From NCBI GenBank assembly GCA_012841405.1, contig DUUT01000196.1:1-37886 (forward strand): DNA of 37,886 nucleotides. Direction: 5' to 3'. The translations under genes were made by a program, and so were the position numbers. This document shows positions 25,534 to 34,174 of this stretch, piece by piece. Position 1 is the first letter of the stretch. The number at the start of each line of letters is the position of its first letter. Below the pieces are notes generated by a model. That model was not told the origin of the DNA. It ran no database searches and was given only the letters and a program-made list of their open reading frames with translations. The stretch is from Chloroflexota bacterium (GTDB lineage: Bacteria > Chloroflexota > Anaerolineae > UBA1429).

Positions 25534-25896
25534 ATGGAAGTGAAGGCCAAGTCGAAACGCATTGCGGACCTCAAGGCGTACCTTGAGGTAGAGCGGGATC
25601 GCTTGCGCAGGGAGCTCGAGCGCGTGGAGGAGCTCGGCACGGACGAGGAGCGCGCTGGGCTGGGGAACCACATGGCTGACGACGCAACCATCGTCTTTGA
25701 GCAAGCCAGGAACGTGGGCATGCATCGCGCCCAACAACGTATGCTCGCCGAGGTGGAGGATGCCCTGGCGCGCATCGATGACGGCACCTACGGCGTGTGC
25801 CGCCGATGCGGCAACGCGATCGACGCGGCACGGCTGCGCGCCATGCCCATGGCTACCCTCTGCCTCGCCTGTCAGGAAGAGATGGACGCGCGCTAA
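25534..25896 (+). CDS. TraR/DksA-type C4 zinc-finger protein
   Basis: A 120-residue protein with an N-terminal coiled coil (about 8-35 and 55-80) and a C-terminal four-Cys zinc finger: Cys89, Cys92, Cys110, Cys113 ([10 protein letters not shown] ... TLCLACQEE). Family members bind in the secondary channel of RNA polymerase; DksA itself acts with ppGpp, though this Chloroflexota-like form has not been assigned that role. The segment between coils, [12 protein letters not shown], carries the acidic residues expected at the tip. ATG follows GGAGAGAAAAGCG. It heads a cluster with lspA (32 bp) and the RluA gene. Confidence 0.88.
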   Translation: MEVKAKSKRIADLKAYLEVERDRLRRELERVEELGTDEERAGLGNHMADDATIVFEQARNVGMHRAQQRMLAEVEDALARIDDGTYGVCRRCGNAIDAARLRAMPMATLCLACQEEMDAR

Positions 25897-25927
25897 GGTC
25901 ACGGCCATTCAGCACCGGAGTCTGCCC

Positions 25928-26455
25928 GTGAAGAGACATGTCGATTGGCGTGGTGCAGTACTCTTTGCCATCGCGCTCGTTATCGCTGTGCTCGATCAGT
26001 ACACCAAGGCGCTGGTTCGTGCGAACCTGCCGCTCAACGTCTCCTGGATGCCGATCGCTTGGCTCGATCGCTTTGTCACCCTCACCCATGTGCGCAACAC
26101 CGGGGCCGCCTTTGGGATCTTGCCCCACCTCGGAGGCGTATTCCGCATCGTGTCGCTGGTCGTCATTGCGGCCATCATCTTTTACTTTCGGCAACTCGCC
26201 GGGACGTCGTGGCTGCTGCGCTTGGCCTTTGGCCTGCAGCTCGGGGGCGCTACGGGGAACCTCATCGACCGTCTCGCCCGCGGGTATGTGACGGATTTCA
26301 TCGATGTGCGCGTATGGCCCATCTTTAACGTCGCCGACAGCGCCATCGTCGTGGGCACCATCCTGCTGGCGTACTATGCCCTCTTTGTCGAGCCCTCTAC
26401 CCAGAGGGCCGAGGGAGCCATCCCGGAGCCGTGCGCCGATGGCGAATCAGGCTGA
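25928..26455 (+). CDS. lspA: Lipoprotein signal peptidase (signal peptidase II)
   Basis: Cleaves the signal peptide of prolipoproteins in the membrane. The 175-residue protein has four membrane segments and the family motifs VLDQYTKALV, VRNTGAAFGIL, GGATGNLIDRL and FNVADSAI; the catalytic aspartates are Asp114 and Asp137. The start is GTG 25928 with CCGGAG upstream; longer open frame to the left overlaps the DksA-like gene out of phase and has no family sequence. The tail beyond about 155 is hydrophilic and variable. Confidence 0.93.
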   Translation: MKRHVDWRGAVLFAIALVIAVLDQYTKALVRANLPLNVSWMPIAWLDRFVTLTHVRNTGAAFGILPHLGGVFRIVSLVVIAAIIFYFRQLAGTSWLLRLAFGLQLGGATGNLIDRLARGYVTDFIDVRVWPIFNVADSAIVVGTILLAYYALFVEPSTQRAEGAIPEPCADGESG

Positions 26456-26493
26456 GACCGGGGCGCCGGCCTGACAGCCAGCGGGAGCCTGTG

Positions 26494-27447
26494 ATGCCGT
26501 TGCTCGAACTCACCGTCGAAGAGCCCCAGGGGCGCATCGACCGGTACCTGGCCGAGCGCTTCCCCTCTCTCACGCGCTCGGCCGTGCAGCGTTTGATCGA
26601 TGAGGGGGCGGTGCTCGTCAACGGCCGCCCTACACGGCCCAGCTATCGCCCGGTCGCTGGCGATGCGGTGTCGCTGCGCCTCCCCGAACCTGAACCCCAC
26701 CGCCTCGAGCCCGAACCCCTGCCGCTGAACGTCCTCTATGAGGATGAGCACCTGCTGGTCCTCGATAAACCAGCGGGCATGGTCGTGCACCCGGGAGCCG
26801 GGCGTGCATCGGGGACGCTGGTGAACGCCCTGTTGGCCTACCGGCCGGACATTGTGCGCGCCGACCTCGACCCCCAGCGCCCCGGCATCGTCCACCGCCT
26901 CGACCGAGAGACTTCGGGGCTGCTGGTGGTGGCAGCGCACCGCGAGGCACAGGCCGCGCTCCAGGCGATGTTCAAACGCCGTGAGGTGCACAAGGGCTAC
27001 CTCGCGCTAGTGGTTGGCGTGCTGACGCCGGAGCGCGGCGCGATCGAGGCGCCCATCGGGCGCGACCCCATCCATCGGCGGCGCATGGCTGTGCTCGCCG
27101 AGGGAGGGCGTTTCGCTCGCACGGAGTACGTCGTGCGTGAGGTGATTGGGTCCTATGCCTTGCTAGAGGTGACGCTCGTAACGGGCCGGACCCACCAGAT
27201 TCGGGTGCATCTAGCATCCATTGGGCACCCCGTCGTTGGGGATCGGGTGTATGGGCGGCGACGTGAGACGCTGCACGTGCCGCGGCAATTCCTTCACGCC
27301 TGGCGGCTATCCTTCGAGCACCCCGTGCTCCGCACGCCACTGGCGTTCGAGGCCGAGCTGCCTGCCGATCTCGCCGGCATCCTCGATGACCTCCGCGATC
27401 ACGCGTCTCAAGGCGCCGGCAACCGCCTCCAGCTGCGCCGACGATAG
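26494..27447 (+). CDS. RluA/RluD-family pseudouridine synthase with S4 domain
   Basis: Converts specific uridines in 23S rRNA (or another RNA) to pseudouridine. The 317-residue protein has an N-terminal S4 RNA-binding domain (about 12-70, IDRYLAERFPSLTRSAVQRLIDEG) and a catalytic domain with HRLDRETSGLLV, where Asp137 is the nucleophile. The later TGRTHQIRVHLASIGHPVVGD motif is also complete. The lspA-rluD neighbourhood is common in bacteria, which favours RluD, but the target is not proven. The ATG at 26494 has GCGGGAGC upstream; a GTG sits directly before it. Confidence 0.92.
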   Translation: MPLLELTVEEPQGRIDRYLAERFPSLTRSAVQRLIDEGAVLVNGRPTRPSYRPVAGDAVSLRLPEPEPHRLEPEPLPLNVLYEDEHLLVLDKPAGMVVHPGAGRASGTLVNALLAYRPDIVRADLDPQRPGIVHRLDRETSGLLVVAAHREAQAALQAMFKRREVHKGYLALVVGVLTPERGAIEAPIGRDPIHRRRMAVLAEGGRFARTEYVVREVIGSYALLEVTLVTGRTHQIRVHLASIGHPVVGDRVYGRRRETLHVPRQFLHAWRLSFEHPVLRTPLAFEAELPADLAGILDDLRDHASQGAGNRLQLRRR

Positions 27448-27473
27448 CCCTCGTCCAGCTTGCCGCGAAAAAA

Positions 27474-27505
27474 ACAGCCGCTTCAGAGCAGAAGCGGCTG
27501 TTTGT
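27474..27505 (+). terminator. Bidirectional intrinsic terminator between convergent genes
   Basis: ACAGCCGCTTC (27474-27484) and GAAGCGGCTGT (27491-27501) form an 11-bp stem with a 6-nt loop. On the forward strand TTTGTGTGT follows; on the reverse strand seven T residues follow (27467-27473), so it best serves the HD nuclease gene and also ends the RluA cluster. Confidence 0.88.
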
Positions 27506-27527
27506 GTGTCTCGCCATCAGCGGGCCG

Positions 27528-28526
27528 CTAGAAGAGTGGCGGCTGCCTCTGAGCGGCGTTCGCTTCGGTGCTCTCGGGCCAATCCGACGCACCGCGATAG
27601 ATGCGCGTGTCGTGCATCATGCTCAGGTCGGTAAAGGCGCCGCCATCCGTCGATGCGCGTGCCATATGGTCGATGGCGCCGCGGGCGTCTCCATCCAGGT
27701 TATCGGCATAGTGCAGCACGATGGCCTCCAGGGTGCTAGGCACCACCGGCGAGCCGTGCTCGAGACGACCATGGTGGGCGAGTATGGCGTGGACGACGCG
27801 CAGCCGGAGCTCCGGTGAGAACCCGGGGAGGGCATCGATCGCGTGCTCTACCATGGACGCGCCCCGGTACAGATGCGTCCAGAGGATGCCCTCCTCGGTG
27901 AGCTGAAAGCTCACGGGGTCATAGGCGTGAATCTTGCCCAGATCGTGGAGCAGGGCTACCGTGAGCACCAAGTCTCTGTCCAACTCGGGGTACAGATCAC
28001 AGGCCGTCAGCGCGATCCGCGCCACGGCGAGGGTGTGCTCAAGCAGGCCGCCGATGCAGGCATGGTGGTTCACCTTGGCGGCAGGGGCGCGGGTAAAGGC
28101 GTCATAGATATCCTTGTCCCCCAGGATGGAATCCAGGAGGCGCGCAAGATCGGGTTGGGCAATGGCGGCGAGTAGGGCGTCGAGCTCGGCGCGCATCTCC
28201 TCCAGGGGGCGGCGCGCCATCGGCAGGAACTCCTCGAGGTTGGTGAGGTCGGTCGGCACGATGCGTTCGAGGCTTACCTGTAGCTGGTCGCGGAACTCGC
28301 CCACCTTGCCCGTCACCTCGACGCCGCTGCCGATGGCGAGCGAATCGGCCACGTGGGCGGGTACGTCAAACATCACGCCGGCCACGGTGCCCGTGCGGTC
28401 GGCCAGGATGACGCGCAGCATCGTGTTCCCCACGCGCGTCGTGCTCAGGATCTTGTCACGCAGCAAGAAGGGTTGCTTCTTGAGCGTCATGTTGAGTACG
28501 AGTTGGGCCACGGGGATGCGTGCCAT
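27528..28526 (-). CDS. HD-domain nuclease with OB-fold (YhaM-like)
   Basis: A 332-residue protein resembling 3'-5' exoribonuclease YhaM. An N-terminal OB-fold nucleic-acid-binding domain (about 10-95: QPFLLRDKILSTTRVGN and GTVAGVMFDVP) precedes an HD domain. The HD ligands are in NHHACIGGLLEHT, ALLHDLGKI (HD at 194-195), and AILAHHGRLEHGSPV, all intact. I chose ATG 28526, which has GGAGCGGCG upstream; an in-frame ATG at 28568 lacks a ribosome site. The C-terminal tail is variable. A promoter lies at 28592-28620. Confidence 0.85.
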   Translation of the reverse strand: MARIPVAQLVLNMTLKKQPFLLRDKILSTTRVGNTMLRVILADRTGTVAGVMFDVPAHVADSLAIGSGVEVTGKVGEFRDQLQVSLERIVPTDLTNLEEFLPMARRPLEEMRAELDALLAAIAQPDLARLLDSILGDKDIYDAFTRAPAAKVNHHACIGGLLEHTLAVARIALTACDLYPELDRDLVLTVALLHDLGKIHAYDPVSFQLTEEGILWTHLYRGASMVEHAIDALPGFSPELRLRVVHAILAHHGRLEHGSPVVPSTLEAIVLHYADNLDGDARGAIDHMARASTDGGAFTDLSMMHDTRIYRGASDWPESTEANAAQRQPPLF

Positions 28527-28591
28527 CGCCGCTCCGATCGCTAGGTGGTGGGTGCGTGTGTCGATCATGGGTGGACAGGTGGAGCGCCGGG

Positions 28592-28620
28592 ATTATAGCA
28601 CAACGTCGGTCAGCGCCCAA
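28592..28620 (-). promoter_or_regulatory. Promoter of the HD nuclease gene
   Basis: Reverse-strand TTGGGC (28615-28620), 17-bp spacer, TATAAT (28592-28597). Start expected near 28585. The stretch between this and the next promoter (28621-28835) shows no recognisable gene. Confidence 0.7.
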
Positions 28621-28835
28621 CCGCTGGGTTACCGCAAGACGGCGCTGGGGGGGCCAGGCCCGCCTGCGCGGGCTCAGATCGGCGCAGGCCGACTTGGCAG
28701 GGCTAGCGCCGGACGTGAGTCCGCAGCGTAGCGTAGGGCGGCATGACGCCGTTGCATGGCACCACGTTGCGCAGTATCGCGCTCACCCGGCGGAACGCCT
28801 CGAATCCTGGACCCACCTTCTCCCCGGTACGACTG

Positions 28836-28864
28836 TTGACCGGCGGTGGGTGGGGCGATAGAAT
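28836..28864 (+). promoter_or_regulatory. Promoter of the nucleoside phosphorylase gene
   Basis: TTGACC (28836-28841), 17-bp spacer, TAGAAT (28859-28864). Transcription would start near 28871, about 43 nt before the ATG. Confidence 0.7.
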
Positions 28865-28913
28865 CACGTGGACGCAAGTGAGCGCCAGAAGAGGGACTGT
28901 AAGGGAGTAGGCC

Positions 28914-30224
28914 ATGCGTGCAGTGGATATCATTGCCAGAAAGCGCGATGGAGAAGAGCTCTCTGCCGAAGAGATTGACTTTTTCGTGCAAGGGCTGGTG
29001 AGCGGCGCCATACCCGACTACCAGGTGGCCGCCTGGGCCATGGCCGTCCTCTGGCGCGGCATGACCGCCGCAGAGACGGCGGCCCTGACGATGGCGATGG
29101 TGCGCTCGGGAGAGGTGATGGATCTCGCCCGCCTCGGGCCGGTGGTAGTGGACAAGCACTCTACCGGCGGCGTGGGCGACAAGACGACCCTCGTGGTGGC
29201 GCCCCTCGTCTCGGCGGCCGGCCTGCCGGTAGCCAAAATGTCGGGCCGCGGGCTCGGATTCTCTGGCGGCACGCTGGACAAGCTCGAGGCGATCCCCGGG
29301 TTCAACGTCTCGCTCAGCACCGGCGCGTTTCTCGCCATTGCGCGGGAGGTGGGCGTCGTGGTGGCGGGGCAGACGGGCGACCTCGTCCCTGCGGATGGCA
29401 AGCTCTATGCGCTGCGCGACGTGACGGCCACCGTCCCGAGCCTGCCCCTCATCGCCAGCTCGATCATGAGCAAAAAGATCGCCGGCGGCGCCGATGCCAT
29501 CGTGCTGGACGTCAAGGTGGGCAAGGGTGCGTTCATGCGCACCCTGGATGAAGCGCGGGCGCTGGCCAAGGCGATGATCGCCATTGGCCAACAGGTGGGG
29601 CGCCGGGTGACGGCGGTGCTGTCCGATATGAACCAGCCCCTCGGTCAGGCCGTGGGCAACGGCCTCGAGGTCGCCGAGGCGATCGCCGCTCTACGCGGTG
29701 AGGGGCCGGAGGATCTCATTGCACACTGCCTGACGGTGGCTGCCGAGATGCTCGTCCTTGGGGAGCGCGCCGACGACGCCGCAACAGCGCGGCGCCAGCT
29801 CGAGGCGCTCGTGGCCGATGGCAGGGCGCTGGAGCGCTTTCGCCGTTGGGTGCAGGCGCAGGGTGGCGACCCCCGCGTGGCTGAGGACGTCGGTCTCCTG
29901 CCCGCCGCCCCGGTAGTGCGCGCCGTCGAGGCGCCCCGCAGCGGCTACATCGCCGAGATCGATGCCGAGGAGGTGGGACTCGCCTCGGTGATGCTGGGCG
30001 CTGGTCGGGAGCGCAAAGGGGAGCCTATTGATCCCTCCGTGGGCGTCGTGCTGGGACCCAAGGTGGGGCAGCGCGTGCAGGCGGGGGACCACCTCTTTAC
30101 GGTACATGCCCGCAGCGACCGAGAAGCATCCGAGGCGGCCAAGCGCTTGCTCGTCGCCTATACCTGGTCAGAGGAACCGGTGGCCGCACCGCCGCTGGTG
30201 TATGACATCATTCGTGGGGAGTGA
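28914..30224 (+). CDS. pdp: Pyrimidine-nucleoside phosphorylase
   Basis: Cleaves uridine, thymidine or deoxyuridine with phosphate to give the base and (deoxy)ribose 1-phosphate in nucleoside salvage. The 436-residue length and sequence fit the Pdp/DeoA family: [25 protein letters not shown] at the N-terminus, [24 protein letters not shown] as the phosphate-binding loop, and [35 protein letters not shown] and the [11 protein letters not shown] segment follow. Pdp versus DeoA specificity is not decided. The ATG follows AAGGGAGTAGGCC. It is convergent with the glycosyltransferase gene, 25 bp away. Confidence 0.93.
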   Translation: MRAVDIIARKRDGEELSAEEIDFFVQGLVSGAIPDYQVAAWAMAVLWRGMTAAETAALTMAMVRSGEVMDLARLGPVVVDKHSTGGVGDKTTLVVAPLVSAAGLPVAKMSGRGLGFSGGTLDKLEAIPGFNVSLSTGAFLAIAREVGVVVAGQTGDLVPADGKLYALRDVTATVPSLPLIASSIMSKKIAGGADAIVLDVKVGKGAFMRTLDEARALAKAMIAIGQQVGRRVTAVLSDMNQPLGQAVGNGLEVAEAIAALRGEGPEDLIAHCLTVAAEMLVLGERADDAATARRQLEALVADGRALERFRRWVQAQGGDPRVAEDVGLLPAAPVVRAVEAPRSGYIAEIDAEEVGLASVMLGAGRERKGEPIDPSVGVVLGPKVGQRVQAGDHLFTVHARSDREASEAAKRLLVAYTWSEEPVAAPPLVYDIIRGE

Positions 30225-30249
30225 GCGCGCCTCAGGAGCCAGCGAGCCG

Positions 30250-31452
30250 CTACCACTCTGTGGCCGCGCGCTCTTGCACCACCCGGCGATAGACGTCGAT
30301 GGTGCTGGCGGCGATGGTGTCCCACCCGTACACCGTAAGCACCTCGCGATAGGCGTTCTCTACACGCATGCGTGCCCACTCGGGGTGCTGGAGGGTGTGG
30401 ATGATGCCCCAAGCGCACGACTCGGGGTTGTTGGGATAGATGGTGATCCCCGTCTCGGCGTGACGCACCACCTCGCGCAGGCCGCCCACCTCACTCACCA
30501 CCACCGGCGTGCGTGCCGCCATCGCCTCTAGGGCGACGATGCCAAAGGGCTCGTACAGGCTGGGGAACACGGCGCAATCGGCCACCTTGTAGAGGCGATC
30601 GCGATCCTCAATGCTGACATAGCCGGGGAGCAGGATCTTGTGGGAGAGATCCATCTCCCAGACGAGCTGCCGGACACGGTCCCACTCGGGTCCCTTGCCG
30701 GCGATGACGAGCTTGGTCTCGGGGACCGCCTCCAGAACGAGCGGCATGGCGCGCACCAGCGTCTCGACGCCCTTTTCGTGGACGATGCGGCCCACATGGA
30801 GCACCAGCTTTTCCTCTACCAGGGCATAGCGCGCGCGGAACGCTGACAGGTCCACCCCCTCGAGGGCCTGGAACCGCCGAGGGTCGATGCCGTTGGGGAT
30901 GATGTCCACCTTGTCCGCGGGCGTCGAAAAATAGTCCTCGAGCTCCTCGGCCATGTAGCGCGTGGTGGTGATGACGCGCCACGCCTCATAGGTGAGCTCC
31001 CACTCGGCGTCGTTGATGCGCTGCGCCTCAGAGCCCCTCAAGTGGCCCCGGCCGCGGCCACGCTCGGTGGCGTGGATCGTCGCGACCAGCGGCAGGCGAT
31101 AGCGATGCTTGAGGTCGCGAGCGGCAAACGCCGTCAGCCAGTCGTGGTTGTGGATGAGGTCAAAGGGGCCCTCGCTCTCAATGATCGCCTGCGCCCCGAC
31201 GAACAGTGCCTCGTTGGTGTGGCGGGTGCCGGTGTAAAAGTCGGGATACCCGCCCGATCGCGCCGGCCGAGCGATGCGATGGATCGTCGCCCCATGGTCC
31301 ACCTCGCGTGCGGGCGCGTCGTCGACGCCCGGCGTCAGGACGTGCACCTCCATGCCCCGCTGAACCAGCGCCGGGACAAGTTCGGCCACGTGGCGGCCCA
31401 AGCCTCCCACCAGGTTGGGCGGATACTCCCAGCTGAGCATGAGTACACGCAT
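30250..31452 (-). CDS. GT4-family glycosyltransferase (glycogen-synthase-like)
   Basis: A 400-residue retaining glycosyltransferase of the GT-B fold. The start MRVLMLSWEYPPNLVGGLGRHV is that of actinobacterial/Chloroflexota glycogen-synthase-like GT4 enzymes. Donor-site motifs include IPNGIDPRRF, LHVGRIVHEKGVETLV, and the E-x7-E motif in SLYEPFGIVALEAMA. It probably makes alpha-glucan from a nucleotide sugar, but other acceptors are possible. ATG at 31452 has GAGGAGG just upstream; the longer open frame is not used. A promoter lies at 31535-31564. Confidence 0.9.
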   Translation of the reverse strand: MRVLMLSWEYPPNLVGGLGRHVAELVPALVQRGMEVHVLTPGVDDAPAREVDHGATIHRIARPARSGGYPDFYTGTRHTNEALFVGAQAIIESEGPFDLIHNHDWLTAFAARDLKHRYRLPLVATIHATERGRGRGHLRGSEAQRINDAEWELTYEAWRVITTTRYMAEELEDYFSTPADKVDIIPNGIDPRRFQALEGVDLSAFRARYALVEEKLVLHVGRIVHEKGVETLVRAMPLVLEAVPETKLVIAGKGPEWDRVRQLVWEMDLSHKILLPGYVSIEDRDRLYKVADCAVFPSLYEPFGIVALEAMAARTPVVVSEVGGLREVVRHAETGITIYPNNPESCAWGIIHTLQHPEWARMRVENAYREVLTVYGWDTIAASTIDVYRRVVQERAATEW

Positions 31453-31534
31453 TTGTGCCTCCTCGCGATCGTGAGCACCACGACGGGCCCATCGGCCGGA
31501 TGACGACGAGCGCCTGGGGGCGCACCGCGCGGTG

Positions 31535-31564
31535 ATTGTAGCCCAAGGGCGGGCCCCGCGACAA
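31535..31564 (-). promoter_or_regulatory. Promoter of the glycosyltransferase gene
   Basis: Reverse-strand TTGTCG (31559-31564), 18-bp spacer, TACAAT (31535-31540). Start expected near 31528, leaving a leader of about 75 nt. Confidence 0.6.
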
Positions 31565-31752
31565 GTGGCAGGGCCCACCGTCGCGGGCTGAACGCAGGTC
31601 CACGCAGGTGGATCTGGCAAGCTCAGGGGCCGTACCCGGCGACATCGCTGAGCCGTTAGCGCCAACCTTAGCGCCGGGTGTCAACCCGTGGCGGACGCTC
31701 TGGGGCGCGCCGTGCTCCTCGCGTTCTGGTCACCCTCCCCTGGTAGGTACAC

Positions 31753-31781
31753 TTGCCAACGCCGTCGCTCGCGCCTAGAAT
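31753..31781 (+). promoter_or_regulatory. Promoter of the tandem-repeat small protein gene
   Basis: TTGCCA (31753-31758), 17-bp spacer, TAGAAT (31776-31781). The start would be near 31788, so the ATG at 31789 would be nearly leaderless, whereas the ATG at 31819 keeps a normal leader and ribosome site. Confidence 0.7.
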
Positions 31782-31818
31782 AGGAGGCATGAGTATCACA
31801 CGCATACAGGGAGACAAC

Positions 31819-32214
31819 ATGGCTCAGGACATGATCCGTGTGGCGAACGAGATGGCTGTGGCGGGCGAGCTGGCCTGCGCTGACGCGCATGCCTTGGCAG
31901 CGCGGTTTGGGACCACGCCCGGCGCACTGGCCCGGGTGATCAACGAGGAGACCGAGCTGCGTTTCACCCGCTGCCAACTGGGCCTGTTTGGTTATGGGCT
32001 CAAGGCGGAGGGCAAGAGTAAGATCGTCCTCAAGGCCACCAACGTGCCCGACGACATTGCTGAGGCGATTCGGGCCAAGACTGTCGACGGCCGCATTGCC
32101 TGTAGCGATGTCTGGGCCATCGCGGAGCAGTTCAAGTACCCTCGCTTGGGGATCGCGAATGTCATCGAGGCACTGGGGTTCCGGGTGATTCCCTGCCAGC
32201 TCGGCTGCTTCTGA
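31819..32214 (+). CDS. Unknown protein with internal duplication ending in CQLG(L/C)F
   Basis: A 131-residue protein made of two similar ~50-residue halves. The first reads GELACADAHALAARFGTTPGALARVI... up to CQLGLFGYG; the second GRIACSDVWAIAEQFKYPRLGIANVI... up to CQLGCF at the C-terminus. Each half looks like a small helix-turn-helix-type unit, suggesting nucleic-acid binding, but I know no assigned function. The Cys of each CQLG motif is conserved. ATG 31819 has AGGGAG upstream, better than the ATG at 31789, which would be at the transcription start. Confidence 0.75.
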   Translation: MAQDMIRVANEMAVAGELACADAHALAARFGTTPGALARVINEETELRFTRCQLGLFGYGLKAEGKSKIVLKATNVPDDIAEAIRAKTVDGRIACSDVWAIAEQFKYPRLGIANVIEALGFRVIPCQLGCF

Positions 32215-32243
32215 TTGACGCCTCACGGGGCCGGTGCTATCAT
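32215..32243 (+). promoter_or_regulatory. Promoter of the unknown gene at 32273
   Basis: TTGACG (32215-32220), directly after the previous gene's stop, then a 17-bp spacer and TATCAT (32238-32243). Start expected near 32250, about 23 nt before ATG. Confidence 0.7.
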
Positions 32244-32272
32244 CTCGCCCTGGTGTGATCGGTGGAGGAGTC

Positions 32273-32575
32273 ATGGCACGCGCCGTTAAGCAGTTCAAGT
32301 ATGGGTTCTACCCGGCCTTGGCATCCAAGGCCGGTAACGATATCGAACGGATGAACCCCATCGCCCGCAAGGCCTACTTTGAGCGGCGTCTGCGGCTGAT
32401 CGAGACGCAGATTCACCTGCTCTCCGAGCGGATGGGCCTCTCGGAGGAAGACCTTGTCGGTGATTGGATGTGGTCCGTCGAACCGCTGGATGACGATCGG
32501 TGGGCGTCACTCGTGAGCCTCGACTATTTGCTCTCGGCTCGCGATGCGCTCATCGAGACGATCGAGACGCTATGA
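32273..32575 (+). CDS. Unknown small protein, 100 residues
   Basis: I do not recognise this protein. It starts MARAVKQFKYGFYPALASK after GTGGAGGAGTC and appears soluble, with a helical, basic-then-acidic layout (AYFERRLRLIETQIHLLSERMGLSEEDL) and two Trp near WMWSVEPL. The end, SLDYLLSARDALIETIETL, looks like a helix. It has its own promoter (32215-32243). A perfect 10-bp hairpin follows at 32602-32627. Context gives no clue to function. Confidence 0.7.
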   Translation: MARAVKQFKYGFYPALASKAGNDIERMNPIARKAYFERRLRLIETQIHLLSERMGLSEEDLVGDWMWSVEPLDDDRWASLVSLDYLLSARDALIETIETL

Positions 32576-32601
32576 CCGGTTGGACACAACGACCTCGCGT
32601 G

Positions 32602-32627
32602 GAGGGGGCGCCGCGACGCGCCCCCTC
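32602..32627 (+). other. GC-rich hairpin after an unknown gene
   Basis: GAGGGGGCGC (32602-32611), loop CGCGAC, GCGCCCCCTC (32618-32627): a perfect 10-bp stem, 26 bp beyond the stop at 32575. No U-tract follows, so it may be a transcript end by another mechanism or an RNA-stabilising hairpin. Confidence 0.6.
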
Positions 32628-32712
32628 TGCTGTACGCAGCGTGCGGCCACACTCCCGGGGGCAGAAGGCATCGCCCCGGGCTCGGGCGCGCACGCGTTCG
32701 GAGAGCTGATCC

Positions 32713-33024
32713 ATGCGCCGCCTGTGGCAACGCCTCCGCGAGATGGGCGATGCCGAGCGTGCGCGCGTTCTGGCCATGGTCTCGGCTAGCGCAGTCATCG
32801 GCCTGCTGTATGGTTTGGGGGGGCTGAGCCTCTACCTTCGTGCCAACTATTTGGCGACACCTACACCTGCGCCGGTGGCGGATTCCACCGCCTCACCGCC
32901 CCCAGCGGAGGCGGAGGGACCTACGCTCTATCCGACGGTGACGCCCCTGACGCCGCCTCCCGGCCAGACCGATAGGGCCGCTCCCACACTCTATCCGACG
33001 CTGACCCCACGACCGGGCGCCTGA
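32713..33024 (+). CDS. Small membrane-anchored protein with Pro-rich repeats
   Basis: A 103-residue protein with one membrane helix (about 20-42, VLAMVSASAVIGLLYGLGGLS) and a Thr/Pro-rich tail. The tail holds two copies of the motif PTLYPT(V/L)TP (near 69-77 and 88-96). It is probably an extracytoplasmic, stalk-like protein; I know no function. The ATG at 32713 has GGAGAGCT about 8 bp upstream. No signal peptidase or lipobox site is evident. It lies 80 bp before the first M42 peptidase gene, with no promoter I could identify between. Confidence 0.6.
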   Translation: MRRLWQRLREMGDAERARVLAMVSASAVIGLLYGLGGLSLYLRANYLATPTPAPVADSTASPPPAEAEGPTLYPTVTPLTPPPGQTDRAAPTLYPTLTPRPGA

Positions 33025-33104
33025 GGCCCGGTCTAAGGCGCACCCCCACGATGGACGAGGCGCGGCCCGACGATCGTCGGCTGTGCCAGCCAGAAAGGTG
33101 AGTG

Positions 33105-34160
33105 ATGAACGCCATAGAGTTGCTACGCGAGCTCTCGCAGGCGTCCGGCGTCTCTGGCTACGAGGCCGAGGCCGGCGCCATCGCCCGACGCGCGTTCGAG
33201 CCCCTGGCGGACGAGATCAGCTCGGACGCTTTGGGGAACGTCATCGCGCTCAAGCGGGGCGATCGCCCCCCGGAGGCCCCGCGCCGCTCGATCATGCTGG
33301 CAGCGCACGTTGACGAGATCGGCCTCATGGTCAAGGGGTGTGAGGAGAGCTTTATCCGGTTTGCCACGGTTGGTGGGTTGGACCTGCGCACCATCGTGGG
33401 GCAAGAGGTGGTGGTGCATGGCGTTCGCCCGCTCCCCGGGATCGTCGCCTCCCGGCCGCCCCACGTCCTGTCAGCGGAGGAGCGTCGCCAGGCGGTGCCC
33501 CTCGATGAGCTCTTTATCGACGTAGGCCTCTCACCGGAGAGCCTTGCGCAGGCTGTGCGCGTGGGCGATGTGATCACCATGCGCCGTGAGATGATCGAGC
33601 TGGCCGAGGGATACGTTGCCGGCAAGGCGATCGACGATCGCGCCGGCGTGGTCGCACTGGCGGTGTGCCTCGAAAACCTATCGACCCTGCGCCATACGTG
33701 GGACGTGTATGCCGTGGCGACCTCGCAGGAGGAGGTGGGCTTGCGAGGTGCGACGGTGAGCGCCTACGGTGTGGCGCCCGATATGGCCATCGCCGTGGAC
33801 GTGGGGTTTGGCGCCCAGCAGGGGGTGGATGAAAAGGAGACCATCACCATGGGCGGCGGCCCCGCCATCGCCAAGGGGCCCAACATCCACCCGGCCGTGT
33901 TCGACCGTCTGGTTCAGACTGCCGTGTCGCATGAGGTGACCCACCAGATCGAGTATGCGACCGGGGCGACGGGCACCGATGCCTGGGCGATTCAGGTGGC
34001 GCGAGAGGGGGTTCCCACGGGGCTCCTGTCGGTGCCGTTGCGCTACATGCACACATCGGTGGAGACGTTGTGCGTGCGCGACATGGAGCGTACCGGACGG
34101 TTGATGGCCCTCTTGATCGCGGGCCTCGACGAGGCGTTCGCTTCGCAGGTTGGAATCTAG
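33105..34160 (+). CDS. M42-family metallo-aminopeptidase (TET type), first copy
   Basis: A 351-residue member of the M42 glutamyl/leucyl aminopeptidase family, which forms large tetrahedral (TET) assemblies that trim peptides. Metal ligands and catalytic residues are intact: His in AAHVDEIG (His68), Asp in GKAIDDR, the Glu pair in TSQEEVGLRG, Asp in IAVDVGFG, and His in RYMHTS. The ATG at 33105 follows AAAGGTGAGTG; a GTG lies directly before it. Two more M42 genes follow, with a 14-bp gap and then a 4-bp overlap, so the three form one operon. Confidence 0.9.
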   Translation: MNAIELLRELSQASGVSGYEAEAGAIARRAFEPLADEISSDALGNVIALKRGDRPPEAPRRSIMLAAHVDEIGLMVKGCEESFIRFATVGGLDLRTIVGQEVVVHGVRPLPGIVASRPPHVLSAEERRQAVPLDELFIDVGLSPESLAQAVRVGDVITMRREMIELAEGYVAGKAIDDRAGVVALAVCLENLSTLRHTWDVYAVATSQEEVGLRGATVSAYGVAPDMAIAVDVGFGAQQGVDEKETITMGGGPAIAKGPNIHPAVFDRLVQTAVSHEVTHQIEYATGATGTDAWAIQVAREGVPTGLLSVPLRYMHTSVETLCVRDMERTGRLMALLIAGLDEAFASQVGI

Positions 34161-34174
34161 CCAGGAGGGATACC

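Noticed and set aside
25299-25787. N-terminal extension of aspS
   Set aside because: The frame is open, but the extension crosses the DksA-like gene and both promoters and has no AspRS similarity; the family N-terminus begins at 25298.
25697-25927. Longer start for lspA
   Set aside because: The extension is an out-of-phase reading of the DksA-like gene; LspA proteins begin near the GTG at 25928.
28703-28913. Reverse-strand frame in the spacer before pdp
   Set aside because: It continues into the antisense of pdp, has no ribosome site and no recognisable motif.
32572-32709. 45-residue frame overlapping the stop of the 32273 gene (ATGA)
   Set aside because: Coupled position is suggestive, but the product is an Arg/Pro/Ser-rich low-complexity sequence that runs across a strong hairpin; no family match.
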